Shown here: piece by piece, positions 1 to 6,382 of the stretch
How the letters are laid out: each line of letters opens with the position of its first letter
Position numbering within the stretch: the first letter of the stretch is position 1
From: an archaeon
GTDB taxonomy: Archaea; EX4484-52; B79-G9
Length of the DNA: 8,332 nt
NCBI GenBank assembly: GCA_013139905.1
Contig: WSZW01000166.1
Span: forward strand, 1-8,332
Direction: 5' to 3'
Position numbers and translations under genes: made by a program
The notes under the pieces: generated by a model
Database searches by the model: none
What the model saw: only the letters and a program-made list of their open reading frames with translations
Told to the model about the DNA's origin: nothing

Positions 1-1460
1 AGGTTGTAACTCGGCGAACTGAATTTTTATTGAAAAAAGCAAAAGCTAGAGCACATATATTAGAAGGTCTTAGAATTGCATTAGAAAATATTGATGAGAC
101 TATTAAAATTATTAAATCATCTAAGAATCGTGATGAAGCACATGAACGGCTTACGATAAGATTTTCATTATCTAAATTGCAAATTGATGCTATTTTGTCT
201 ATGCAACTTCAAAGATTGACTGGGCTTGAGCGTAAAAAAATAGATGATGAATATGCTGAGCTTATGGCAAAGATTGAGGAATATACTGCTATTTTGGCAG
301 ACCCTGCAAAAGTTTATGCTATAATTAAAGACGAACTTCTTTTGATAAGAGATAAGTATGGTCGTTCTCGTCTTACAAAAGTTGAAGAGGCTCAGGATTT
401 GGATTTAGAGGATGAAGCTTTTATTGAAAAGAAAAATGTTACTGTTGCAATTACAAATACGGGTTATATTAAACGTATTAATCAGGAAGAGTTTAAGGCG
501 CAGCGGCGTGGCGGTAAAGGCGTTATTGGAATGACTACGAAAGATGAGGATTTCATCAAGGATATTTTTACTGCAAATACGCATGATTATTTATTGTTCT
601 TTTCTAGTTTAGGACAGGTTAGATGGCTTAAGGTGTATCAAATTCCGGAAGGAACAAGGTATGCGAAAGGTAGGGCTGTGACAAATTTGCTTAATTTATC
701 TGAAGGTGAGGATGTGCGAGCTGTCCTTCGTTCGAGTAATTTTGATGATGACCATCACATAATTATGGTTACAAAAAACGGTGTTGTTAAAAAGACAGTT
801 TCATCTGCATTTGCAAAACCCCGTCGCGGTGGAATTAGGGGTATTACTCTTCGGGAAGGTGATATGCTAGTGGAGGTTCGTGAAACTGATGGTATTAATG
901 ATATATTGATACCAACGCGTCTTGGTAAGGCTATACGATTTAATGAAAAAGATGTTAGGTCTATGGGTCGGTCTGCTGCGGGTGTTATGGGTATTAGAAT
1001 TTCATCTGGTGATGAAGTTATTGGTATGTCTGTGTTGGATGCAACAAAAACAATTCTTACTGTGACTGAAAACGGATATGGCAAGAGAACTGCTGTTGAT
1101 GAATACAGAATTACAAAGCGCGGCGGTAAAGGTATAATTAATTTACAGGTAACTGAAAAAACCGGTAAAATTGTGGATTCTAGGATTGTTGATCCTATGG
1201 ATGAAATTTTGCTTACAAGTCGTCAGGGTAAAATCATACGTATTAGTTTAGAGCATCTAAAGGTTCAGGGCAGAAACACTCAAGGTGTTAGAATCATGCG
1301 GATGGGCGATGATGATGTGCTTGCTGCTGTGGGTAAGGTTATTGCTGAGGATAAAACTGATTCTGATGGAACTGAATCTGAGGGTGATTCAGTAACGGAT
1401 GTTACTGAAAATGTTGAGACGGATAAAAGTATGCCTGACGTTTTAGAAGATAAGGATTAA
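1..1460 (+). CDS. gyrA: DNA gyrase subunit A, 3' portion (5' end outside window)
   Basis: GyrA cuts and rejoins DNA in the A2B2 gyrase complex, which introduces negative supercoils using ATP. The reading frame is already open at the left edge (first whole codon at 3), so the ATG-like TTG at 30 is not the start; 485 residues are visible. They begin VVTRRTEFLLKKAKARAHIL, the well-conserved end of the cleavage domain and its coiled coil. From about residue 145 comes the C-terminal beta-pinwheel. Its GyrA box, QRRGGKG (bases 501-521), is the DNA-wrapping motif that separates GyrA from ParC. Degenerate blade motifs follow (PRRGGIRG, RSAAGVMGI, KRGGKGI, GRNTQGVRI). The last ~37 residues are an acidic, Ser/Thr-rich tail, a region known in some gyrases to tune supercoiling. 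The gene converges on the minus-strand operon with a 39-nt gap. Confidence 0.97.
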   Translation, partial: VVTRRTEFLLKKAKARAHILEGLRIALENIDETIKIIKSSKNRDEAHERLTIRFSLSKLQIDAILSMQLQRLTGLERKKIDDEYAELMAKIEEYTAILADPAKVYAIIKDELLLIRDKYGRSRLTKVEEAQDLDLEDEAFIEKKNVTVAITNTGYIKRINQEEFKAQRRGGKGVIGMTTKDEDFIKDIFTANTHDYLLFFSSLGQVRWLKVYQIPEGTRYAKGRAVTNLLNLSEGEDVRAVLRSSNFDDDHHIIMVTKNGVVKKTVSSAFAKPRRGGIRGITLREGDMLVEVRETDGINDILIPTRLGKAIRFNEKDVRSMGRSAAGVMGIRISSGDEVIGMSVLDATKTILTVTENGYGKRTAVDEYRITKRGGKGIINLQVTEKTGKIVDSRIVDPMDEILLTSRQGKIIRISLEHLKVQGRNTQGVRIMRMGDDDVLAAVGKVIAEDKTDSDGTESEGDSVTDVTENVETDKSMPDVLEDKD

Positions 1461-1499
1461 GGATTGTTTTTGATTTTAAATTTTCTTGATTTTATGATT
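1461..1499 (+). terminator. T-rich gyrA 3' region, probable archaeal terminator
   Basis: The 39 nt between the convergent gyrA and MinD-like stop codons contain several T runs on the plus strand (TTTTT, TTTT, TTTT) and no strong hairpin. Archaeal RNA polymerase terminates on such T-tracts, so this fits the end of gyrA. No matching T-tract is seen for the minus-strand operon, whose transcript may run into the gyrA antisense strand. Confidence 0.5.
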
Positions 1500-2381
1500 T
1501 CAATTTAGTTTGAGTTCTTTTAATATTAATGTTTTAATTTTGTTAAATAATTGTTGGTAATTTTTTTCATATTCAATTATTGGTTTCATTTTTGTTAATG
1601 CTTTTGCAAATTTTTTATCAAATGGAATTTTTGAAAGTATTTTTAATTTATTTATATTCACAAATTTTTCAATCGTTTTAGTTTGAGTTGGATTAAGATC
1701 AAATTTGTTGATTATTATTCCCGTGGGGATGTTAAAATGTTTTACTATTTCAAAAGCTTTCTTCATATCTGAAAAACCGGATGGTGTGGGTTCGGTCACA
1801 ATGATTGCATAATCAGATCCTGTAATTGATGCAATTACTGGGCATCCAATACCTGCCGCTGAATCTACAAACATGATATCTGCTTTAATACCAATATCTT
1901 TTGCTTTTTTCTTTACTTCAAATACAACTTTACCGGAACCTGATTCACCGGGATTTAATTGCGCTGAAACAACATCAAAACCATATTTTGTATTTGCATA
2001 ACCGATTTTTGCATTATTTACTGCTTTTAAGGATATTGCATTTTGAGGGCAGACAAGTTCACACATACCACAACCTTCACAACTAAAATCTTTAAGTTTT
2101 GGTTTGTTGTTTTTCCATATGATTGCATTAAAATAACATTCTTCATAACATATTTTACAAGAATTACATTTATCTAAGTCAAATATTGCTTTTTCATTGG
2201 TTGATAAATCATCCCATTGTTCGTATTTATTTGTACCAAATACTAATGATAAATTTGAGGCATCCACATCACAATCGGCACAGATTATTTTTTTATCTTT
2301 TGAAAAAGCTACGGCTAATGATGCAGTTATGCTGCTTTTCCCAACCCCACCTTTACCTGAAAGAATGGTTACTGTTTTCAT
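1500..2381 (-). CDS. MinD-superfamily P-loop ATPase with inserted ferredoxin domain (second of pair)
   Basis: A 293-residue protein of the COG1149 type: a MinD/ParA-like ATPase with a two-cluster ferredoxin spliced into it. A deviant Walker A, KGGVGKSS, lies at residues 10-17. Two CxxCxxCxxxC motifs (Cys72/75/78/82 and Cys101/104/107/111) should hold two [4Fe-4S] clusters. The Walker B/switch region DSAAGIGCPVIAS is at 173-185 and TEPTPSG at 196-202. No C-terminal CxxC of the Mrp/ApbC type is present. The ATG overlaps the stop of the preceding ATPase gene by 4 nt (ATGA) and has AAGGTG 7 nt upstream, so the two are probably translationally coupled and may form a heterodimer. Related pairs occur beside ORP/NifX proteins in anaerobes, with suggested roles in cluster handling or MinD-like positioning. 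The substrate is unknown. Confidence 0.93.
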   Translation of the reverse strand: MKTVTILSGKGGVGKSSITASLAVAFSKDKKIICADCDVDASNLSLVFGTNKYEQWDDLSTNEKAIFDLDKCNSCKICYEECYFNAIIWKNNKPKLKDFSCEGCGMCELVCPQNAISLKAVNNAKIGYANTKYGFDVVSAQLNPGESGSGKVVFEVKKKAKDIGIKADIMFVDSAAGIGCPVIASITGSDYAIIVTEPTPSGFSDMKKAFEIVKHFNIPTGIIINKFDLNPTQTKTIEKFVNINKLKILSKIPFDKKFAKALTKMKPIIEYEKNYQQLFNKIKTLILKELKLN

Positions 2382-3214
2382 TTGGTTACACCTTCTAATA
2401 ATTTTGAAATTTGTTCATTGATGATTGGTTTGCCTTTTGAATAATTATCTACGATTTCTTTAGAATACGGTATTTCACAAACAATTTTTAATTCATATTT
2501 TTTTGCTAAATCAGTTATTAATTGTTTATTTCCTATGTCTGATCTATTTAATACAATATTTGAATCTATGTTTAATCGTTTAAGTAGCTGTAAAATTATT
2601 TCAAGATCATGTTTTCCCAATGGTGTCGGTTCCGTGACTGTAAAAACATAATCACACATCTCTAAAGCTGCAATGACAGGACAATGAGTTCCTGCAGCCG
2701 TATCAATAATCACATAATCATAATTGTCTTTTTCATCATCAATTATATCATTCAATGAATTTACAACAAATTCAGATACTGGTTCATTAGTTTTTAATTC
2801 TCCAGATAAAAGGTCAATATTATAATTATTTCCGGTAAATATTTGACCTATTATTTTTTTATTCCAACTTATTGCATTGACCGGACACTTAAATACACAA
2901 CTACCACAACCATTGCATTGTTGTTTCATGAATATTGGGTCTTGTCCTTTGATAGAAACAATCGCATTTGTCTTGCAGACTTCACCACACAGACCACATT
3001 TTGTGCAGGTATTAAAATCCCAAATTGGAATTCTTTGTTCAACAAATTTATGAAACTTTCTTTTTATGTTTAATAACAAATGATCATTCGGGCAATCAAC
3101 ATCTGCATCAACTAACAGAACTTTATTATTTTTTGCTAAACTATATGCTAACGCTGTCGTAATTGTTGATTTGCCTGTTCCGCCTTTTCCACCAGTAATG
3201 CCAATTATTTTCAT
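2378..3214 (-). CDS. MinD-superfamily P-loop ATPase with inserted ferredoxin domain (first of pair)
   Basis: A 278-residue paralogue of the next gene. Walker A KGGTGKST lies at residues 10-17. The ferredoxin insert has Cys70/73/76/80 and Cys100/103/106/110, giving two CxxCxxCxxxC [4Fe-4S] sites. The Walker B/switch region reads DTAAGTHCPVIAALE (171-185), followed by TEPTPLGKHDLE. The THC and TEPTPLG variants differ from the GC and TEPTPSG forms of its partner and match the two subfamilies usually found side by side, so this looks like an ancient pair and not a recent duplication. It follows the DUF302 gene by 18 nt. Its Shine-Dalgarno is weaker than the others (only TGAGAT about 6 nt upstream). 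Likely cytoplasmic; it probably couples ATP hydrolysis to electron or cluster transfer together with its partner, which is inference from the family. Confidence 0.93.
   Translation of the reverse strand: MKIIGITGGKGGTGKSTITTALAYSLAKNNKVLLVDADVDCPNDHLLLNIKRKFHKFVEQRIPIWDFNTCTKCGLCGEVCKTNAIVSIKGQDPIFMKQQCNGCGSCVFKCPVNAISWNKKIIGQIFTGNNYNIDLLSGELKTNEPVSEFVVNSLNDIIDDEKDNYDYVIIDTAAGTHCPVIAALEMCDYVFTVTEPTPLGKHDLEIILQLLKRLNIDSNIVLNRSDIGNKQLITDLAKKYELKIVCEIPYSKEIVDNYSKGKPIINEQISKLLEGVTK
2389..2394 (-). promoter_or_regulatory. Shine-Dalgarno for the second MinD-like ATPase
   Basis: AAGGTG sits 7 nt before the ATG at 2381, inside the coding end of the upstream gene. It supports this start and independent or coupled re-initiation at the ATGA overlap. 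Confidence 0.75.
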
Positions 3215-3232
3215 ATTATTATCTCATTTAGT

Positions 3233-3646
3233 TTAAATTAATTTTATTAATTCTACAACTTTTTTACAAGATGCAGGAATGCTTTTTTGAACCATTTCAT
3301 CATCGGGCAACACTTCTTTTAAGAAATCAGAACCAATCATCAGATGTGATATTATTGTTTTTTTGGTATCTTTATCTTTGTAAATACTGATTTGTTTTGG
3401 CATTATTAATGATGCTCTTTTACTGTTTGATATAACACTATTGTAAGCTTTTTGTGGGATACATAACATTATTGTGCGGTATTTCATATCTGGTCTTACA
3501 TCTACATTATGTGTTTTATATTCTTCTACCATGTTGGTATTATATCTTACAATAAAACCAAATTCTTTTGCTAATTCTTTGATGCGTTTAACAATTTCGT
3601 CTGTGCTTTTATTTGTTTCTTTAAAAAATATTTTACTTTGATTCAT
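3233..3646 (-). CDS. DUF302-family protein
   Basis: A 137-residue soluble protein with no signal peptide or membrane segment. The core at about residues 55-107 (YRTIMLCIPQKAY, then ASLIMPKQISIYKDKD and KKTIISHLMIG) matches my memory of the DUF302 fold: a hydrophobic strand ending in a xxNPK/IPQK-like turn, a leucine- or methionine-proline step, and a strand with a charged hairpin. The function of DUF302 is not established. Two cysteines (62 and 127) are present. The ATG overlaps the transporter stop by 4 nt (ATGA), with AAGGTGA 7 nt upstream, so it is probably made in step with the transporter and may bind or deliver its substrate. The family call rests on pattern recognition only. Confidence 0.75.
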   Translation of the reverse strand: MNQSKIFFKETNKSTDEIVKRIKELAKEFGFIVRYNTNMVEEYKTHNVDVRPDMKYRTIMLCIPQKAYNSVISNSKRASLIMPKQISIYKDKDTKKTIISHLMIGSDFLKEVLPDDEMVQKSIPASCKKVVELIKLI

Positions 3647-4992
3647 TTTAATTTCACCTTTGCGTATCTATTAATTATGTCTGATTCTGTGACCACACCT
3701 TCAATCTTACCATTTTTATTCGTAATAAGTACTTTATATCCATGCGTTTTTTTCATGGTTTTAAGAACTGTTTTTAGTGGTACTGAACCTTTAAGCAGGA
3801 TTACAGGCATCAACTTTAGGGAGCTTAATTTTTGAGATATGTCTTTTTCATCGGCTAATAAATTAGTTATCATTTTCGAGGTTAACAATCCTTGCGGTAC
3901 TTCTTTTTCATCCAATACAACAATAGAATGTATGTGTTCTTCATCGAGAAGTTTTATTGCATCTTTTACTGTTGAATTATCATGCAATGCAAAAAATCCT
4001 TCTTCCATTATGTCTTCGGCGGTATTTTCCGGTGCTTTTCCAAATATTTTTTCGGTAAATTTAATATACCATGCGGCACTTTGAACTTGGATTATGTATG
4101 CCAATGCAATTATTAGTGCAATGTCAGATCCTCGCGGTCCAAATACGGTCATTGCGATGGCTAAAGCAATGGATAGATTTCTCATTACAGTACCATAAAC
4201 TAAGGCGATTCCGTCAGCTCTTGAAAAGAAATATTTACCAATTATTGTGCTAAGTGTAAAATTAATTCCGTAAAGTAATATTAAAGGAATTATAAGGGTT
4301 ATTAACATGGTTGGCTGAGCTATAATTGTTTGGGATTTTAAAGCCATGGCCACAAATACAATTCCTAAAACTCCTAAAGTTGAAAGCATCGGAAATTTCT
4401 GTTTGATGTCTTTGTGATATTTAGCTTTACCATAGTTCCAGATAATAAATCTTTGAGTTGCATATCCCGCGATCATGGGCAAAAATACAATCAAAGCAAT
4501 TTGTTTGAATATAGCTGCAAGAGGAATTTCAATAACTGCACCCATAAGCCATTTGGCATATAATGGTGTTGCTAATGATCCTATAATTAATCCGATTACT
4601 GTCATTTTAATTGCCGCATTTAAATTTCCTTTTGCAAAACCAGTCCAAGAAATAGTCATACCGCTTGTCGGAAGCAGTGCTGCTAAAAGTAGACCTAATG
4701 CAATCAAGGGCATATCTGCAAAAAATAATTTGCCAATACCGAATGCAACAAATGGAATTATGGCGAAATTGATTAATTGAGTTACAATTTGAACTTTGCC
4801 ATCACCTTTTGCAAAAACTTTTTTTATCTGTAGGTTTACCATCATTGGATAAACCATTAAAAAAGTTAAAGGCATGATTAAGACACTTAAAAATGAGGAA
4901 TCGTAAAAATACCCAAAAATTATACCTAGTAACATAAATATTGGTATGCTGTGTACTAAATTTTTCTGTAAAAAAGATATTTTATCCCACAT
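3643..4992 (-). CDS. BASS/ACR3-superfamily transporter with C-terminal CBS-domain pair
   Basis: A 449-residue membrane protein. Residues 1-~318 form about ten hydrophobic segments of the bile acid:sodium symporter / arsenite permease superfamily, with family-like stretches MVYPMMVNLQ (47-56), LLPTSGMTISWTGFAKGN (106-123) and RNLSIALAIA (271-280). Residues 325-449 are two CBS domains (AEDIMEEGFFALHDNSTVKD begins the first), which usually bind adenine nucleotides and gate a transporter. The position of the ACR3 transport cysteine is Thr109, the position of its TM9 glutamate appears to be Ser274, and the protein has no cysteine at all, so arsenite is an unlikely substrate. I chose the ATG at 4992, with GAGGT 7 nt upstream, over a TTG at 5025 that would overlap the upstream gene and has no such signal. 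The substrate is unknown; an anion is a reasonable guess. Confidence 0.87.
   Translation of the reverse strand: MWDKISFLQKNLVHSIPIFMLLGIIFGYFYDSSFLSVLIMPLTFLMVYPMMVNLQIKKVFAKGDGKVQIVTQLINFAIIPFVAFGIGKLFFADMPLIALGLLLAALLPTSGMTISWTGFAKGNLNAAIKMTVIGLIIGSLATPLYAKWLMGAVIEIPLAAIFKQIALIVFLPMIAGYATQRFIIWNYGKAKYHKDIKQKFPMLSTLGVLGIVFVAMALKSQTIIAQPTMLITLIIPLILLYGINFTLSTIIGKYFFSRADGIALVYGTVMRNLSIALAIAMTVFGPRGSDIALIIALAYIIQVQSAAWYIKFTEKIFGKAPENTAEDIMEEGFFALHDNSTVKDAIKLLDEEHIHSIVVLDEKEVPQGLLTSKMITNLLADEKDISQKLSSLKLMPVILLKGSVPLKTVLKTMKKTHGYKVLITNKNGKIEGVVTESDIINRYAKVKLK
3654..3660 (-). promoter_or_regulatory. Shine-Dalgarno for the DUF302 gene
   Basis: AAGGTGA lies 7 nt before the ATG at 3646 and within the last codons of the transporter gene. 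It fixes the start at the ATGA overlap. Confidence 0.75.
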
Positions 4993-4999
4993 TTTAATA

Positions 5000-5004
5000 A
5001 CCTC
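5000..5004 (-). promoter_or_regulatory. Shine-Dalgarno that decides the transporter start
   Basis: GAGGT is 7 nt before the ATG at 4992. It lies inside the would-be coding sequence of the longer TTG-initiated form, which argues for the shorter protein. Confidence 0.8.
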
Positions 5005-5012
5005 GTCTAATA

Positions 5013-5741
5013 TTAATGACCGCAATTAGTGTTTTGATCTACTAATTTGTCAAGGTTGTCAATTGCTTCTTTTATCGTTGTATAATCTCCGGTTTTTAAA
5101 GACAGACCTTTTTGAGCAATTATTTCGATGGCTCTACCACCAATGCCTTTAGAAAATATTGTAGTTGGATTTACGGCGTCTTGAATCTGATCAATTGGTG
5201 ATTTTGCTGGATCTGTATGATTCAATTTATTTTCAATAATTTTTAATTCTTTTTTTTCAACATCATATAATCCAAAAAATGGAGCATGACCAAAATGCTG
5301 GCTTATTTCTGAATCAAGTCCATTATTATCCAGTAATGGAAAAAATATTCTTTCACTTTTTGTTTCGGCAATACTGTTTGTGTTTGAATGTGGTTGTGCT
5401 ATATCATCTATTTGTTTTAATTCGTTTTTTATGAATTTGGTTATTGCATCCTTTGCAATTCCTGAAGCATGAAATGCTTTTATTCCTAATTTATCAAGAA
5501 CGGTTGTAGAATTTGGACCGAGACTGCCTGTGATTATTGCATCAATTTTTAAATTGCCCATTTGTTGTGCGGCTTTAAGTCCTGCACCATGACCTTGTAC
5601 GGCACCTTCATTTTCTATAGGTGTAATTTCTTTTATTTTATCATTTTCTAATTTAACAATCAAAAAATATTTACATCTACCAAAACGTTGATCAATTAAA
5701 CTTTCAATTGTATCTTCTTCTGCACTTATTGCTAATTTCAT
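5013..5741 (-). CDS. Tandem two-domain NifX/ORP-family (dinitrogenase Fe-Mo cofactor type) protein
   Basis: A 242-residue soluble protein made of two NifX/NifB-C/ORP-like domains (COG1433 type). Domain 1 (1-~108) has the family marks DQRFGRCKYFLIV, GAVQGHGAGLKAAQQ and AIITGSLGPNS. A polar linker (109-130) leads to domain 2 (131-~232) with LDSEISQHFGHAPFFGLYDV and IFSKGIGGRAIEII. Most family members are single domains of about 110-130 residues. Known relatives bind iron-molybdenum precursors or, in Desulfovibrio ORP, a Mo-Cu-S cluster. Candidate ligands here are Cys23, His51, several His in domain 2, and the C-terminal CGH end. No nitrogenase genes are nearby, so a nitrogen-fixation role is not supported. 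The start has AAAGGTGA 6 nt upstream, and the gene lies 30 nt after the DUF134 gene. Confidence 0.9.
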   Translation of the reverse strand: MKLAISAEEDTIESLIDQRFGRCKYFLIVKLENDKIKEITPIENEGAVQGHGAGLKAAQQMGNLKIDAIITGSLGPNSTTVLDKLGIKAFHASGIAKDAITKFIKNELKQIDDIAQPHSNTNSIAETKSERIFFPLLDNNGLDSEISQHFGHAPFFGLYDVEKKELKIIENKLNHTDPAKSPIDQIQDAVNPTTIFSKGIGGRAIEIIAQKGLSLKTGDYTTIKEAIDNLDKLVDQNTNCGH

Positions 5742-5747
5742 ATCATT

Positions 5748-5755
5748 TCACCTTT
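5748..5755 (-). promoter_or_regulatory. Shine-Dalgarno for the NifX/ORP-like gene
   Basis: AAAGGTGA, 6 nt before the ATG at 5741, is the best match in the window to the archaeal anti-Shine-Dalgarno and confirms this start. Confidence 0.8.
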
Positions 5756-5771
5756 AAATATTTCTTTTTAC

Positions 5772-6269
5772 CTATTCTTTTCTTGTCATTAGAGTTTCGC
5801 ATTTTGGACATTTAATCTGATTGCATGGTTGTCCTCTTATGTGTGGTTGTTCATGTCCGCATTTTGGACATTTGCAAATACCTGCTGGTCCTGCAGAAAA
5901 TGCGCCATTCATACGTCCTCTTCTTGGATTTTGTATTAATCCAATTCCTTGATTTATTGGTCCGGTTCCATCTTTATTTGGCATTTTATAATCGCCTCCA
6001 TGAATTTTTATTGCCTTACCATTGACTAGAGCATCTGTTATTTTTTCTCTTGCTCTGGCTAATGTTCTTTGAAAAGTAGATTGATGAATTTCCATCTTCA
6101 TGGCAGCTTCTGTCTGACCTAATTTTTTCAGATGGGATAGTCGTAAAGTTTCTAATTCATCAAATGTTACTTCAATTTCCTTAAGCTGACTCAATGGTAC
6201 TGCTCGTGGTTTAAAATAAGTTGTTCCCGGTTCAAAATTCACAGATTTAATTTTTCTAGGTCGTACCAT
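5772..6269 (-). CDS. DUF134/UPF0251 DNA-binding protein with C-terminal Cys-rich zinc-ribbon-like domain
   Basis: A 165-residue protein. Residues 1-~93 are the UPF0251 (COG1342) domain: RPRKIKSVNFEP, then FDELETLRLSHLKKLGQTEA and a sigma-region-4-like helix-turn-helix (GQTEAAMKMEIHQSTFQRTL), ending VNGKAIKIHGG. Residues 118-162 contain GRMNGAFSAGPAG followed by CxCPxCG...HxxGxPC...CPxC with Cys132/134/137/149/154/157, which probably bind zinc or another metal. DUF134 genes commonly accompany NifX/ORP and ferredoxin-MinD genes, so this is the likely transcriptional regulator of the operon it heads. The ATG lies about 28 bp from a TATA box and has no Shine-Dalgarno, so the mRNA is probably leaderless. 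Twin palindromes overlap the start, which would allow autoregulation. Confidence 0.92.
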   Translation of the reverse strand: MVRPRKIKSVNFEPGTTYFKPRAVPLSQLKEIEVTFDELETLRLSHLKKLGQTEAAMKMEIHQSTFQRTLARAREKITDALVNGKAIKIHGGDYKMPNKDGTGPINQGIGLIQNPRRGRMNGAFSAGPAGICKCPKCGHEQPHIRGQPCNQIKCPKCETLMTRKE

Positions 6270-6289
6270 AATGCATTATTATGCATAAT
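6268..6289. promoter_or_regulatory. Twin ATGCAT palindromes, candidate operator
   Basis: Two perfect 12-bp palindromes, ATAATGCATTAT (6268-6279) and ATTATGCATAAT (6278-6289), have ATGCAT cores exactly 10 bp apart, one helical turn. They fill the gap between the TATA box and the ATG of the DUF134 gene. A repressor bound here would block the start site; the DUF134 protein itself is the obvious candidate, though nothing in the sequence proves it. Confidence 0.5.
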
Positions 6290-6292
6290 TAA

Positions 6293-6301
6293 TTATATAA
6301 A
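6293..6301 (-). promoter_or_regulatory. TATA box of the six-gene operon
   Basis: TTTATATAA on the minus strand is centred about 28 bp before the ATG at 6269. An A-rich stretch just upstream (ATAGAAACA) could serve as a BRE. This spacing puts transcription start at or within 1-2 nt of the ATG. No comparable promoter is evident in the short gaps inside the operon. Confidence 0.65.
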
Positions 6302-6330
6302 TGTTTCTATAGATGATTCTAAATTCGATA

Positions 6331-6343
6331 GAAAGATATATAA
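6331..6343 (+). promoter_or_regulatory. BRE/TATA element for the small divergent gene
   Basis: GAAAG followed by ATATATAA would place a start near 6365, giving a leader of about 18 nt that contains GGTGA. A second AT-rich element (AAATATAAT near 6353-6361) would instead give a leaderless start at the ATG. The divergent layout makes 6270-6382 a two-way promoter region. Confidence 0.45.
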
Positions 6344-6373
6344 CAACGAAAAAAATATAATACGTGTTTAATT

Positions 6374-6378
6374 GGTGA
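6374..6378 (+). promoter_or_regulatory. Shine-Dalgarno of the small divergent gene
   Basis: GGTGA is 4 nt before the ATG at 6383, somewhat closer than the 6-7 nt seen for the other genes. It supports a real start here even though the ORF is cut after 18 codons. Confidence 0.45.
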
Positions 6379-6382
6379 GTAA

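Noticed and set aside
755..1084. Minus-strand ORF inside gyrA
   Set aside because: Antisense shadow of a strongly conserved gyrA region with no supporting start signal.
1..1460. Topoisomerase IV subunit ParC
   Set aside because: The intact GyrA box QRRGGKG and several pinwheel blades identify gyrase A.
1500..3214. Mrp/ApbC/Nbp35 iron-sulfur carriers
   Set aside because: The internal two-cluster ferredoxin insert and the absence of the C-terminal CxxC place both proteins in the ferredoxin-MinD (COG1149) group.
3643..4992. Arsenite efflux pump (ACR3)
   Set aside because: The fold family fits, but the essential Cys and the TM9 Glu are missing and no ArsR, ArsC or ArsA gene is nearby.
4993..5025. 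Extended N-terminus of the transporter from a TTG codon
   Set aside because: It overlaps the end of the NifX/ORP-like gene, and the GAGGT ribosome site 7 nt before the ATG at 4992 lies inside the extension.
5013..5741. Nitrogen-fixation cofactor protein
   Set aside because: No nifH, nifD, nifK, nifB or nifE/N genes are present; the neighbours match the ORP-type set instead.
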